Shown one piece after another: positions 18,488 through 26,975 of a stretch of DNA of 64,000 bases. The DNA comes from Gemmatimonadota bacterium. GTDB lineage: Bacteria > Gemmatimonadota > Gemmatimonadetes > Gemmatimonadales > Gemmatimonadaceae. Each line of letters starts with the position of its first letter. Position 1 is the first letter of the stretch. The position numbers and the translations under genes are program-made. The stretch lies in the NCBI GenBank assembly GCA_040388625.1, contig JAZKBK010000001.1:682001-746000 (forward strand), read 5' to 3'. The notes beneath the pieces are model-generated. The model made no database searches. It worked only from the letters and a program-made list of their open reading frames with translations, and had not been told where the DNA came from.

Positions 18488-18914
18488 GGATCTCCTCCTG
18501 TCGGCGCCACATGTCGCCGGTGGTGCGATGAGACCCTTCCGCATGTGTGTATCCAAGCACATGCAACGTGCCGTGTACAATGATCCGGGCCAGCTCCTCG
18601 CGAATACCAACGCCATTCTCTATCGCGTTGCGGCGCGCCACGTCCGGCGCAATGTAGATGTCACCGAGTATCGCGCGGCGCGATGAACGCGTCCGTCCGC
18701 CGTCCAGCTCGAAGGTGATGACATCGGTCGCACCGGAGTGGCCCAGGAATTCTCTATTCATTCGCGCTATCGTCGCGTTCCGGACGAACGCAACGGATAT
18801 CAGCGCCTCGCGCACTCGTTCCCGACGGCACACCGCGCGCACGATCTCGCGCACCCGCTGTTCGGACAGCGCGATTCGAACCCCGTCGCGCGATACGTCG
18901 ACGGCTACGCTCAC
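18471..18914 (-). CDS. ybeY: Endoribonuclease YbeY
   Basis: YbeY is a zinc endoribonuclease for 16S rRNA 3'-end maturation and ribosome quality control. The 147-residue protein has the metal motif HGTLHVLGYTH (His114, His118, His124) followed by His129. The usual Asp before the third His is Thr here. ATDVITFEL and GDIYIAPDVA are family segments. Its ATG overlaps the preceding HD gene stop as ATGA. The phoH-HD-ybeY order is the common bacterial arrangement. The strong ribosome-binding site for meaB lies within its last codons. Confidence 0.95.
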   Translation of the reverse strand: MSVAVDVSRDGVRIALSEQRVREIVRAVCRRERVREALISVAFVRNATIARMNREFLGHSGATDVITFELDGGRTRSSRRAILGDIYIAPDVARRNAIENGVGIREELARIIVHGTLHVLGYTHAEGSHRTTGDMWRRQEEILASIA

Positions 18915-19948
18915 GCGCTCGCGCGCGAATCGCGTTTCGGCGCGATGGCCATCGGTCGCACCGGCGACGGATACTCGATCCGGCCGTGGAACATGCCGGT
19001 GAGGATACGCACGAACTGCTCGCGCACTATGCTGAGCTCGCGCAGAGTGATTGGCGCGTCAGCGAGCTGCCCCTCCTCCATCCGCTGTGCGATCGTCGCT
19101 TCGACCATCGTACGTATCGCCGCAGGCGTCGGATCGGCCAGCGCTCGCACCTTCGCCTCGGCGGCATCTGCAAGCATGCAGATTGCGGTTTCCGCGCTCT
19201 GCGGAATGGGACCCGGATAGGAATATTCGCTCGCGTTCACCGAGTCGTCGCGCTCGCGCGCCTTGGCCAGGAAGTACGCGATCGGAAGGGTTCCGTGGTG
19301 CTCGGCGATGAACGCGCGGATGGGACGCGGAACACCGTTCTCCTTGGCCAGCTCGATGCCGTCCCGAACGTGCGAGCGTATGATCGCCGCGCTCGTAGCC
19401 GGCTTGAGCTTGTCGTGCGGGTTGCGTCCGCGCGGCTGGTTCTCCACGAAGTGCTGCGGCTTGCGAAGCTTGCCCACGTCGTGATAGTACGATCCAACGC
19501 GGCCGAGCAGACCATCCGCACCGATGGCGTTGCACGCGGCCTCGGTGAGATTCGCCATCGCGATCGTGTGAGCGTAAGTGCCAGGCGCTTCCAGACTCAG
19601 GCGGCGCATGAGCGGCATGTTGAGGTCCGCCCATGCAAGCCAGCGAATGTGATCCGGAATCCGGCGCCACTGCCTGGCGCGATACACGAGCAACGCACCG
19701 ACGGCGACAAATAAGGCGGTGATCAACTCCCCCACGCGACCCGGAACGAGGATCACGACCGCTATGGCGAGGGCGAAGGTCACGCGCGGGTCGAGCAGTA
19801 TTCGCGCCGTAACAGCCGCTATCTCGAGTATTACGTCGAGTCGTGGCGCGAAGGATGTTCGCGCAACTGCATCGTCGCGCTTGTTGCGATCTGGAGGGTC
19901 CGCTTCGTCCGCGGCATCACGCTCCGAGAGCCGTCGCCACAGATTCAT
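18911..19948 (-). CDS. Short PgpH-like membrane HD phosphohydrolase
   Basis: This 345-residue protein has two predicted membrane segments (about residues 53-69 and 73-90) and then a cytoplasmic HD domain. The HD residues are His127 (GTYAHT) and His156-Asp157 (YYHDVGK), with ENQPRGRNPHDKL and EHHGT as further metal-site segments. The HD domain is that of PgpH, which degrades cyclic di-AMP, and the phoH-HD-ybeY neighbourhood is typical of PgpH. Full-length PgpH has a large extracytoplasmic domain and seven membrane passes; here these are absent. I start at Met 19948, four bases from the phoH stop; the upstream open frame overlaps phoH and is not protein-like. Cyclic-di-AMP hydrolysis is inferred. 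Confidence 0.85.
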   Translation of the reverse strand: MNLWRRLSERDAADEADPPDRNKRDDAVARTSFAPRLDVILEIAAVTARILLDPRVTFALAIAVVILVPGRVGELITALFVAVGALLVYRARQWRRIPDHIRWLAWADLNMPLMRRLSLEAPGTYAHTIAMANLTEAACNAIGADGLLGRVGSYYHDVGKLRKPQHFVENQPRGRNPHDKLKPATSAAIIRSHVRDGIELAKENGVPRPIRAFIAEHHGTLPIAYFLAKARERDDSVNASEYSYPGPIPQSAETAICMLADAAEAKVRALADPTPAAIRTMVEATIAQRMEEGQLADAPITLRELSIVREQFVRILTGMFHGRIEYPSPVRPMAIAPKRDSRASA

Positions 19949-19952
19949 CGCG

Positions 19953-20909
19953 TCACCCCGTCGTATCCTCTGCGTACGCCTTGATGATGTCACGCACCAG
20001 TCTGTGTCGCACAACGTCGGCGTCGGTGAAGTAGAAGAACGATATGCCCTCGATTCCGGCAAGCACCCGCTCCACCTGCACCAGTCCCGAATCTTCACGA
20101 CGCGGAAGGTCGATCTGCGTCTTGTCGCCGGTTATGACGACGCGTGAATTGACGCCCAGTCGAGTCAGAAACATCTTCATCTGCGCCGCCGTCGCGTTCT
20201 GCGCCTCGTCGAGGATGACGAAGGCATCGGCGAGCGTGCGGCCGCGCATGTATGCAAGCGGTGCAATCTCGATCGTGCGCGTTTCGAGCGCCTTCTGCAC
20301 GCGCTCCGCCGGCATCATGTCTTCCAGCGCGTCGTACAGCGGACGCAGGTACGGATCGACCTTGGCCTGCATGTCACCCGGCAGGAAGCCGAGACTCTCG
20401 CCAGCCTCGACGGCGGGACGCGCAAGCACTATGCGACGCACGCGCTTGCGCGAGAGCGCGTCGACCGCCGCAGCCACAGCGAGATACGTCTTTCCCGTTC
20501 CCGCCGGACCGATCCCGATCACAATGTCGTTGTCGCTGATCTGCTTGAGATATTCCGCCTGGCCCGCGGTCTTTGGCTGAATGACCTTCCGGATTCCCGG
20601 CAGCACGATCCGCTCGTCCGATGCGGAGCCATCCGGGCGCACGCCATCCAGGCTCATCCGCAGGACGTCGTCCGCGGTCAGCGGAAGCTGGCGCTTCGCC
20701 TGGTCGATCATGCGCTGCGCCACTGGCTGCGCGCGGTCAACCTCCTCGCGCGCACCCGTCAGTGTCATGGTATCGCCACGAAGAGCTACACGCGCTCCCG
20801 TCTGGCGCATGAGCTCGGTGAGATTCTCGTCGTTCACTCCCGCGAGAGTGAGCATGTCGGCGCCTTCCGTCGAGATCCTGAGCGCCGTGTTGTCGTCTGA
20901 AACGGTCAA
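19953..20909 (-). CDS. PhoH family ATPase (PhoH-like)
   Basis: This is a 318-residue P-loop ATPase of the PhoH family, thought to act on RNA. An N-terminal KH-like region (1-100) precedes the nucleotide site GIGPAGTGKTYLAV, Walker B VILDEAQNA and RVVITGDKTQIDLP. RPAVEAGESLGFLPGD is diagnostic. It overlaps the aspS stop by ATGA and precedes the HD protein and ybeY, an order conserved in many phyla. Its precise cellular role remains uncertain. Confidence 0.94.
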   Translation of the reverse strand: MTVSDDNTALRISTEGADMLTLAGVNDENLTELMRQTGARVALRGDTMTLTGAREEVDRAQPVAQRMIDQAKRQLPLTADDVLRMSLDGVRPDGSASDERIVLPGIRKVIQPKTAGQAEYLKQISDNDIVIGIGPAGTGKTYLAVAAAVDALSRKRVRRIVLARPAVEAGESLGFLPGDMQAKVDPYLRPLYDALEDMMPAERVQKALETRTIEIAPLAYMRGRTLADAFVILDEAQNATAAQMKMFLTRLGVNSRVVITGDKTQIDLPRREDSGLVQVERVLAGIEGISFFYFTDADVVRHRLVRDIIKAYAEDTTG

Positions 20910-22687
20910 GCGTGAGCGGGTTTGAGATGTAGAGCAGCGAGCTCGTCGGCCGGTATTACGGTCGGCGCTCCCTCGAACAATGCGCGCGCCGCAGTCGTTT
21001 TGGGAAATGCAATGACATCACGCAAGCTGGGGGCCCCGGCGAGCAGCATCGCAATCCTGTCGAAGCCTAATGCAATTCCGCCGTGCGGCGGGGCGCCAGC
21101 GGAGAGCGCCTCCAGCAGAAAGCCGAAGCGCTCCTCCGCCGTGGAGGAATCGATGCCCAGAAGGGACAGTACCCGCCGCTGGAGCGCCGGGTCGCCGATG
21201 CGAATGCTGCCACCGCCCAGCTCCGTCCCGTTGAGAATCACGTCGTACGCGAGCGCACGAACGCGTGCCGGATCGCTGTCGAGGAATCCGAGATCTTCCG
21301 GGTTCGGTGCGGTGAATGGATGGTGCATCGCGTCGAGGCGTCCGGTCTCCGGATCCACGGCGAACATGGGAAAATCAGTCACCCAGAGCAGCTCGCTCGC
21401 GCCATCCGGGACCAGCGACATCCGGCGCGCGGCGTCCTGACGCGTGCGATCCAGTGCTGGATTCGAAATGTGATCCGGACCGGCCACCAGCAACATGAGA
21501 TCGCCATCCGACAACTGCAACGCCGCACGACCGGCATCGGTGAGCGCCTTTGCCGGCGCGCCATCGACGACACCGTTCACGCACTTGATACGCATCAGCC
21601 CCGCAGCGCCCGCGCTCCTGGCTGCAACTTCGATTTCGTCCACCTGCTTGCGTGAGAGCGACGCTCCGCCAGGAATCACTATCCCCCGCACCCGCCCGCC
21701 GGACGCGATCGCCGCGCGCGCAATGGCGAAGTCGGACTCCCGGAATACGGAGGTCACGTCGCGAATCTGCAAGCCGAAGCGCATGTCCGGACGATCGCAG
21801 CCGTAATTCTCCATCGCATCAGCGTACGTCATTCGCGGGAACGGTGTCGCGATCTGAATGCCGGCAACCGCGAACAGCGCCTGAAGCATGCCTTCTGTCA
21901 GCGTGTAGAGATCTTCCGGCGTGATGAACGACGCTTCGATGTCGATCTGTGTGAATTCCGGTTGGCGATCCGCGCGCAGGTCCTCATCGCGAAAACAGCG
22001 CGCGAGCTGGAAATAACGATCCATGCCCGAGATCATCAGCAACTGCTTGTACAGCTGCGGCGACTGCGGCAGCGCGTAGAACTCCGCGGGATGCAGCCGG
22101 CTGGGGACCACGTAGTCGCGCGACCCTTCCGGTGTTGGCTTGGTGAGGATCGGCGTCTCGACTTCCAGGAATCCGCGCGCGTCGAGAAATGCTCGCGTTA
22201 CCTGCAGCAGCCGGTGGCGCAGGATGAGGTTCGCCTGCAGCGGCGCGCGACGCAGATCCAGGTAGCGGTAGCGCAGCCGTATCTCTTCCGCCGGTAGGTT
22301 CGATCCCTTGGCGACGACCGGCATCGCTATCGACTCCGCCGGTCCCAGCACGGTTATCGAAGTGGCCTGTACTTCGACCGCCCCGGTGTCCATGTCGGCG
22401 TTCGCCATGTTCTGCGGACGCAATGCGACAGTGCCCTCGACGCGCACGACGCTCTCGAGCGAAACCGACGACGCGGCCTCGATCATCGCAGCGGGGGTGA
22501 AGTCCGGATTGAATGAGACCTGAACGACTCCTGCGCGATCACGCAGATTCAGGAAGACCATCCCGCCGAGGTTGCGCGAGCTCTCGACCCATCCGCCCAG
22601 CCTCGCTTGCGTTCCGGCATGCTCGGCGCGAAGTGCGCCGCAGAGGGTGGTTCGCTCGGTTGTCGCGGGAAATTCGGGGGCGCTCAC
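20906..22687 (-). CDS. aspS: Aspartyl-tRNA synthetase
   Basis: AspRS charges tRNA(Asp), and in organisms without AsnRS may also charge tRNA(Asn). The OB-fold anticodon domain (LGGWVESSRNLGGMVFLNLRDRAG) is followed by class II motif 2 (YFQLARCFRDEDLRADRQPEFTQID) and motif 3 (GIALGFDRIAMLL). The bacterial GAD insertion lies between them. I start at GTG 22687, giving 593 residues, because a good promoter lies at 22717-22745 and the extra upstream frame is not AspRS-like. A glutamine or other discriminator for tRNA(Asn) use cannot be read here. Confidence 0.96.
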   Translation of the reverse strand: MSAPEFPATTERTTLCGALRAEHAGTQARLGGWVESSRNLGGMVFLNLRDRAGVVQVSFNPDFTPAAMIEAASSVSLESVVRVEGTVALRPQNMANADMDTGAVEVQATSITVLGPAESIAMPVVAKGSNLPAEEIRLRYRYLDLRRAPLQANLILRHRLLQVTRAFLDARGFLEVETPILTKPTPEGSRDYVVPSRLHPAEFYALPQSPQLYKQLLMISGMDRYFQLARCFRDEDLRADRQPEFTQIDIEASFITPEDLYTLTEGMLQALFAVAGIQIATPFPRMTYADAMENYGCDRPDMRFGLQIRDVTSVFRESDFAIARAAIASGGRVRGIVIPGGASLSRKQVDEIEVAARSAGAAGLMRIKCVNGVVDGAPAKALTDAGRAALQLSDGDLMLLVAGPDHISNPALDRTRQDAARRMSLVPDGASELLWVTDFPMFAVDPETGRLDAMHHPFTAPNPEDLGFLDSDPARVRALAYDVILNGTELGGGSIRIGDPALQRRVLSLLGIDSSTAEERFGFLLEALSAGAPPHGGIALGFDRIAMLLAGAPSLRDVIAFPKTTAARALFEGAPTVIPADELAALHLKPAHA

Positions 22688-22716
22688 GCGGCGTGCTGGG
22701 GCAGTGCCACGACCTG

Positions 22717-22745
22717 ATAATATGATTGCATGTAGATCGGTTAAA
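22717..22745 (-). promoter_or_regulatory. Candidate promoter of the aspS-led minus-strand block
   Basis: On the minus strand TTTAAC (22745-22740) and TATTAT (22722-22717) are separated by exactly 17 bases. The -10 matches five of six consensus bases; the -35 is moderate. The start site would fall near 22710, about 20 bases before the GTG start of aspS. This also argues against the longer aspS frame. Confidence 0.55.
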
Positions 22746-22802
22746 TTTATGGCTGGCAATGGCTTATGGTAGGCCCTTCGCGCCGTTGCCCGCCGATCCC
22801 AC

Positions 22803-23882
22803 ATGTCCAAAATCAATCTTCTCAATCTCACGCCCGCGGACGCCGATGCGACCCTGGAGGCGTTCTTTCGTGACCGTGGCGAGCCGCTGTATCGCGCTCG
22901 TCAGGTCGCGCGCAGGCTGTGGCAGGCGCCCGTACGCTCGTTCGCGGATATCACGGAGCTGCCCCTAGCGCTCCGTGAAGCACTCGAACAGTCGTTCGAA
23001 CTCCCCGAGCTCGGCATCGCGACGCAACAACTATCGGCCGACGGGACGCGCAAGTTTCTGTTCCGCCTGGCCGACGGCGAAGCGATAGAAACTGTCTCGA
23101 TTCCCGACGCAGATCGCCTGACGTTGTGCATCTCGTCGCAGGCCGGCTGTGCGCTTCAGTGTGCGTTCTGCGCTACAGGCAAGATGGGCTTCACGCGCAA
23201 TCTGGAGCCGTACGAGATAGCCTGCCAGGTGCGTGAGATGGCGCTGCTGGACCCGCCAATCGCGGTCACCAACATCGTCTTCATGGGGATGGGGGAGCCG
23301 CTCATGAACTGGCGCGCCGTCAATTCCGCGCTCACGATCCTGAACGATCCGGCCGGACTCGGCATCGGTGCCCGCCACATCACAGTCTCGACAGTCGGGA
23401 TTCTCCCTGGCATCGTCGCGCTGGCCGACCGTCCGGAACAGTTCCGGTTGGCGATTTCGGTGCACGCACCGACCGACGAGCTGCGTCGCAGTCTCATGCC
23501 CATCAACACGAAGTATCCACTCTCCGAAGTGATCGAAGCCGCAAAGAGCTTCGATCGGCGCGTCACCTTCGAGTACGTGATGCTTGGCGGTGTGAACGAC
23601 CGCGACGAGGACGCGCGCGAGTTGATGAAGCTGGCGCAGGAGTGCAAGGCGTTCGTGAATCTCATTCCGCTGCATCCGGGCGGCGCCGGCGATTTCACGC
23701 CAACCACCGCGGACTCCATACGTCGTTTCGCGGCGATGCTGCGGCGCGGTGGGTTGAGTGTCGCAATCCGCAAGAGTCGCGGAAAGGACATCGCCGCGGC
23801 GTGCGGCCAGCTACGGGTAGAACGGCATCGGAGGCGGCGTCCAGTCGGTGCCGAGCACGACGGTGGCGTCGAGGTAGCGTGA
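22803..23882 (+). CDS. rlmN: Dual-specificity RNA methyltransferase RlmN
   Basis: RlmN is a radical-SAM enzyme that methylates A2503 of 23S rRNA and A37 of some tRNAs. The 359-residue protein has the CX3CX2C cluster motif CALQCAFC (Cys116, 120, 123), VFMGMGEPLMNW, the ARHITVSTVGI segment and the C-terminal catalytic Cys in DIAAACGQL. The methyl-carrying upstream Cys is expected in this last motif. It is monocistronic and divergent from aspS. Its last 72 bases run antisense to the 3' end of the LytR_C gene, adding a basic tail (RHRRRRP) beyond the usual RlmN end. Confidence 0.96.
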   Translation: MSKINLLNLTPADADATLEAFFRDRGEPLYRARQVARRLWQAPVRSFADITELPLALREALEQSFELPELGIATQQLSADGTRKFLFRLADGEAIETVSIPDADRLTLCISSQAGCALQCAFCATGKMGFTRNLEPYEIACQVREMALLDPPIAVTNIVFMGMGEPLMNWRAVNSALTILNDPAGLGIGARHITVSTVGILPGIVALADRPEQFRLAISVHAPTDELRRSLMPINTKYPLSEVIEAAKSFDRRVTFEYVMLGGVNDRDEDARELMKLAQECKAFVNLIPLHPGGAGDFTPTTADSIRRFAAMLRRGGLSVAIRKSRGKDIAAACGQLRVERHRRRRPVGAEHDGGVEVA

Positions 23883-24242
23883 AGTATCCGGGCGAGCGAC
23901 GGCCTTGCCGCCGATTGCCTTGCTGATCAGCGCGGCCCACTCCGGATGATTGGATCTGTCCAGCACCAGTGTCGGTGCCTGCGTCGTACGAGAATTGCCC
24001 ATCGCAACCACGTCGTAGCCACGCGCGCGCAGCAGTAGCGTCGCGCGTCGTGCCGCACCACGGGCCGCGCTTGCGTTCAACACTTCGACCTTGATGCGCA
24101 CCCCGGGCGGGGCGTGACCGACGGTGGTGTCGATCTTCGCCGCCGCTGCATCTGCCGAAGCGCCGCGATGTTGAACGCCCTTTTTGCATCCTGCAAACGC
24201 AAATGCCGCAGCGATCACGAGCATCACGGAACGGCACGACAT
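23811..24242 (-). CDS. LytR C-terminal domain lipoprotein
   Basis: This 143-residue protein has a lipoprotein signal (MSCRSVMLVIAAAFAFAGCKK, cleavage before Cys19) and one LytR_C domain (VRIKVEVLNASAARGAARRATLLLRARGYDVVAMGNS). Such domains follow LCP cell-wall ligases or stand alone as envelope proteins. Their ligand is unknown. The start is the ATG that overlaps the upstream gene stop as TAATG. It is the last gene of the trpC-to-yqeK block and converges on rlmN with a 72-base overlap. Confidence 0.82.
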   Translation of the reverse strand: MSCRSVMLVIAAAFAFAGCKKGVQHRGASADAAAAKIDTTVGHAPPGVRIKVEVLNASAARGAARRATLLLRARGYDVVAMGNSRTTQAPTLVLDRSNHPEWAALISKAIGGKAVARPDTSRYLDATVVLGTDWTPPPMPFYP

Positions 24243-24784
24243 TACTGAAGGCTGTTCCAGAGCGTGACCGTTTCCGGAAAGATGTTGTTTCCCTCGCGCA
24301 CGGTCCATTCCAGACGCATCCGCACCACCTGGCGAAATACGCTTTCGAACGACGTCGGGACCTGCAGCGAGAGAAAATATCTGTCCTGCTTCATGAACTT
24401 CCGGCCAGGCTCCAGAAAGTCGGCCATGTACAGGGCCCGCCCAACGACTCCCCACCGCACGCTGCCGACTGTGTGATAGCGAATCGCGTCCAGCAGGTCG
24501 GTGCGCTTCTCGCCGTGCCTTTCCAGTGTGATCGCCGCAGCGGGGCCATGCAGCAGGCCGGCCGGGCTTTCGTTGTCACCGGTGATCTCGCGCAACTCGG
24601 TTTCGGTCGCGTCACGCAGTGCGTCGTGCAGAACGCCGGCGTCGATGAACGCACGCGCTTCGGCCGGAGGAAGCCGCATCGCCGCTGCCCACGCATTCAG
24701 CAACGCAGTGACGCGTTGAATGTGCTCGGCGCGCTTGTCGCCAACGCGCGCCCAATCGGGAAGGTCCAGCGTCGAGCTGTGCAT
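24242..24784 (-). CDS. YqeK-like HD domain phosphohydrolase
   Basis: This 180-residue protein carries an HD metal-site pattern: His21 (RAEHIQRV), His53-Asp54 (VLHDALRD), HGPAAA and RYHTVG. The spacing and length match YqeK, a symmetrical diadenosine tetraphosphate hydrolase usually located beside nadD and rsfS. Here the neighbours are panC and a LytR_C lipoprotein, the latter being a usual companion of yqeK-rsfS loci. The activity is inference. It starts two bases after the panC stop. Confidence 0.75.
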   Translation of the reverse strand: MHSSTLDLPDWARVGDKRAEHIQRVTALLNAWAAAMRLPPAEARAFIDAGVLHDALRDATETELREITGDNESPAGLLHGPAAAITLERHGEKRTDLLDAIRYHTVGSVRWGVVGRALYMADFLEPGRKFMKQDRYFLSLQVPTSFESVFRQVVRMRLEWTVREGNNIFPETVTLWNSLQ

Positions 24785-24786
24785 TG

Positions 24787-25629
24787 TCAGAGTTGGATGT
24801 TATCGATCAATCGAGTGCCGCCGATCCGCGCCGCGACCACTATCGAATCTCCCTTCGCGGCGACGGACGGCCGTGCGAAATCAGTTTCGTTTACCAGAGC
24901 GAGATAATCAACCTCGAACGCGCCATCCTTCGCCAGGGTAGCCATCCCCGCCGATTCGATTGCCGCCGGGCTGGTGGTTCCGGCGTCGAAAGCAGCTTTC
25001 GCCGAGGCGAGCGCCGCGCGCAGCGCGGGTGCGTGGCGCCGTGCGTCGGCGTCGAGATAGCGGTTGCGACTGGAGAGTGCAAGTCCATCGCTTTCCCGCA
25101 CGGTATCGATCGCGATGATCTGAACCGGAAAGTTCAGATCGGCGACCATGGCGCGGATCAGCGACAGTTGCTGAAGATCCTTGCGCCCGAACACCGCGAC
25201 GGCTGGCTGAACGATGTTGAACAGCTTCGCCACCACGGTGAGTACGCCGGCGAAGTGACCAGGGCGAACCGCACCCTCGAGCACGGCCGCGAACAATGGA
25301 GGCGTTACGGTCGTCCGCGAGGTGTTGGCGCCGTACATCTCTTCCGCCGTCGGCATGAAGACGATGGTTGCGCCGTGTTCTGTGAGCGCTGCCGAGTCAC
25401 TTTCGGGCGTACGCGGATAACGCGCGAGGTCCTCGTTGGGTCCGAACTGCAACGGGTTTACGAAGATGCTCACGGCGACCACGTCCGCAGTCTTCGCGGC
25501 GGCGTCCACCAGCGCGAGATGTCCGTCGTGCAGTGCACCCATCGTCGGAACGAGTGCCACTCGCGCGCCGCTGGCGGTGAGTTCGCGCAAGCGCGCACGC
25601 ATCCCCGCGATGGATGATTCGGTTACCAC
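24787..25629 (-). CDS. panC: Pantothenate synthetase
   Basis: PanC joins pantoate and beta-alanine using ATP in pantothenate synthesis. VPTMGALHDGHLALV with the ATP-binding HxGH, SIFVNPLQFGPNEDLARYPR, FGRKDLQQL and SSRNRYL are all diagnostic. I place the start at GTG 25629 (280 residues, the normal size). The 17 extra residues of the longer frame are translated from an intergenic palindromic repeat and do not belong to the family. panB lies upstream, separated by the repeat. Confidence 0.95.
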   Translation of the reverse strand: MVTESSIAGMRARLRELTASGARVALVPTMGALHDGHLALVDAAAKTADVVAVSIFVNPLQFGPNEDLARYPRTPESDSAALTEHGATIVFMPTAEEMYGANTSRTTVTPPLFAAVLEGAVRPGHFAGVLTVVAKLFNIVQPAVAVFGRKDLQQLSLIRAMVADLNFPVQIIAIDTVRESDGLALSSRNRYLDADARRHAPALRAALASAKAAFDAGTTSPAAIESAGMATLAKDGAFEVDYLALVNETDFARPSVAAKGDSIVVAARIGGTRLIDNIQL

Positions 25630-25663
25630 GTTCTGTCGTGCCCGTGGAATGGAGCTGAGAAAT

Positions 25664-25722
25664 TCGTCGTTCCCGCGCAAGCGGATGACGACCTCCGGTT
25701 CCCGCTTCCGCGGGAATGACGA
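25664..25722. repeat. CGTCATTCCCGCG-type palindrome between panB and panC
   Basis: Arms 25664-25677 and 25709-25722 are reverse complements at 13 of 14 bases (TCGTCRTTCCCGCG). Inner AAGCG/CGCTT parts strengthen the fold. It is similar in sequence to the palindrome at 1774-1827. It interrupts an otherwise very tight gene cluster and extends the panC frame artificially. Confidence 0.7.
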
Positions 25723-25752
25723 GTGATTGCTTGCATGTGAGGCGAGCTCGCT

Positions 25753-26565
25753 CTAGAAACTGTGTTCGGCTGACGGATACCGATGCCCGCGAACGTCGTC
25801 GCCGTACGCGCGCACCGCGTCGCGCACCGTGTCGGCCAGATTCGCGTAGCGTTTGAGGAAACGCGGTGAGAACTCCTCGTTCATACCGAGCATGTCGGGG
25901 AGCACCAGCACCTGACCATCGCACCCCGGGCCGGCACCGATCCCGATCGTCGGAGCGCTGATGCTCGCCGTGATGCGCGCCGCAAGTTTCGCCGGCATCA
26001 ACTCCAGAACTATCGCGAAGGCGCCCGCCTGGTCCAGTCGCTTCGCTTCGGCCAGAATGCGGTCCTCTTCTTCAGCTTCTCTTCCCTGCACTCGAACGCC
26101 GATCGCGTTCACCGATTGCGGCGTGAAGCCCAGATGTCCCATTACCGGAATGCCGATCTCCACGAGACGTGCGACTGTTGCCGCGATGCGCTCGTTGCCG
26201 CCTTCCAGCTTCACGGCCTGCGCACCGGTCTCGACGAGCAACCGTCCCGCATTCACGAGCGCGGTCGCGGTATCGATCTGATATGTCAGGAATGGCATAT
26301 CCACCGTAACGAGCGCGCGGGAGACTCCGCGACATACCGCTGCACCGTGATAGATCATTTGATCCAGTGTCACCGGCAGAGTCGATTCGAATCCCGCCAC
26401 GACGTTGCCGGCGGAATCACCGACGAGCACGATGTCCACGCCTGCCTGGTCCACGAGCCGGCCAAAGAGAACGTCGTACGCAGTGACGACGACGATTGGA
26501 TCCTTGCCCTTGCGATCGCGAATGTCACGAACCGTGACGGCGCGTGACGGCGGTGCGCTGCTCAA
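25753..26565 (-). CDS. panB: 3-methyl-2-oxobutanoate hydroxymethyltransferase
   Basis: PanB transfers a hydroxymethyl group from methylene-THF to ketoisovalerate, the first committed step to pantothenate. The 270-residue barrel has VVVTAYDVLFGRLVDQAGVD, VGDSAGNVVAGF (metal-binding Asp), AVKLEGG, IPVMGHLGFTPQS and GIGAGPGCDGQVLV. It overlaps folK by ATGA and precedes panC. Pairing with folate genes is sensible because the reaction uses a folate cofactor. Confidence 0.97.
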   Translation of the reverse strand: MSSAPPSRAVTVRDIRDRKGKDPIVVVTAYDVLFGRLVDQAGVDIVLVGDSAGNVVAGFESTLPVTLDQMIYHGAAVCRGVSRALVTVDMPFLTYQIDTATALVNAGRLLVETGAQAVKLEGGNERIAATVARLVEIGIPVMGHLGFTPQSVNAIGVRVQGREAEEEDRILAEAKRLDQAGAFAIVLELMPAKLAARITASISAPTIGIGAGPGCDGQVLVLPDMLGMNEEFSPRFLKRYANLADTVRDAVRAYGDDVRGHRYPSAEHSF

Positions 26566-26975
26566 ATGGATACCTCTGCGAGTTCGGCGAGCTCACGCTG
26601 CCAGAAGTCGCGGTTGTCGATTTCTCTATGTGGTACCTGAAGCTCGGCCGAGCTCCAGGTCGTGTGCGCGTACTTGACGATGTCCAAATCTATTGTGCGC
26701 GGCCCCCAACGGACGGTCCGAACGCGGCCACCCTCGCGCTCCACCTCGTGCAGCGCCGCCAGCAATTCGGGCGGTGACAGTGAAGTGCGCAGCGCGATCA
26801 TCTGATTCAGGTAGGGCCCCTGAGCGACGGGACCGATCGGTTCGGTTTCCTCGGGACCGGTCAGCGCCACTATCGCGACTCCTGGAATTCCGCCGATGCG
26901 TGAGAGGGCGTCGGACAGATGTTTTCGCCGATCGCCCAGGTTGGAACCCAGTGCGACGAAGGCGATGTCATCCAT
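26562..26975 (-). CDS. folK: 2-amino-4-hydroxy-6-hydroxymethyldihydropteridine pyrophosphokinase
   Basis: FolK (HPPK) pyrophosphorylates hydroxymethyldihydropterin in folate synthesis. FVALGSNLGDRRKHL, GPYLNQMI, GPRTIDLDIV with the two magnesium-binding aspartates, and VPHREIDNRDF are diagnostic. The 137-residue form is shorter than the usual 160 because the C-terminus ends soon after that last motif. The start at 26975 overlaps folB by eight bases; a longer frame runs back through folB and is spurious. Confidence 0.93.
   Translation of the reverse strand: MDDIAFVALGSNLGDRRKHLSDALSRIGGIPGVAIVALTGPEETEPIGPVAQGPYLNQMIALRTSLSPPELLAALHEVEREGGRVRTVRWGPRTIDLDIVKYAHTTWSSAELQVPHREIDNRDFWQRELAELAEVSI

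Noticed and set aside
18488-18616. N-terminal extension of the MeaB-type GTPase
   Set aside because: It lies inside ybeY, and a strong AGGAGG favours the TTG at 18487.
18873-18893. GATTCGAACCCC resembling a tRNA T-arm
   Set aside because: It lies in ybeY coding sequence and no acceptor or anticodon stem surrounds it.
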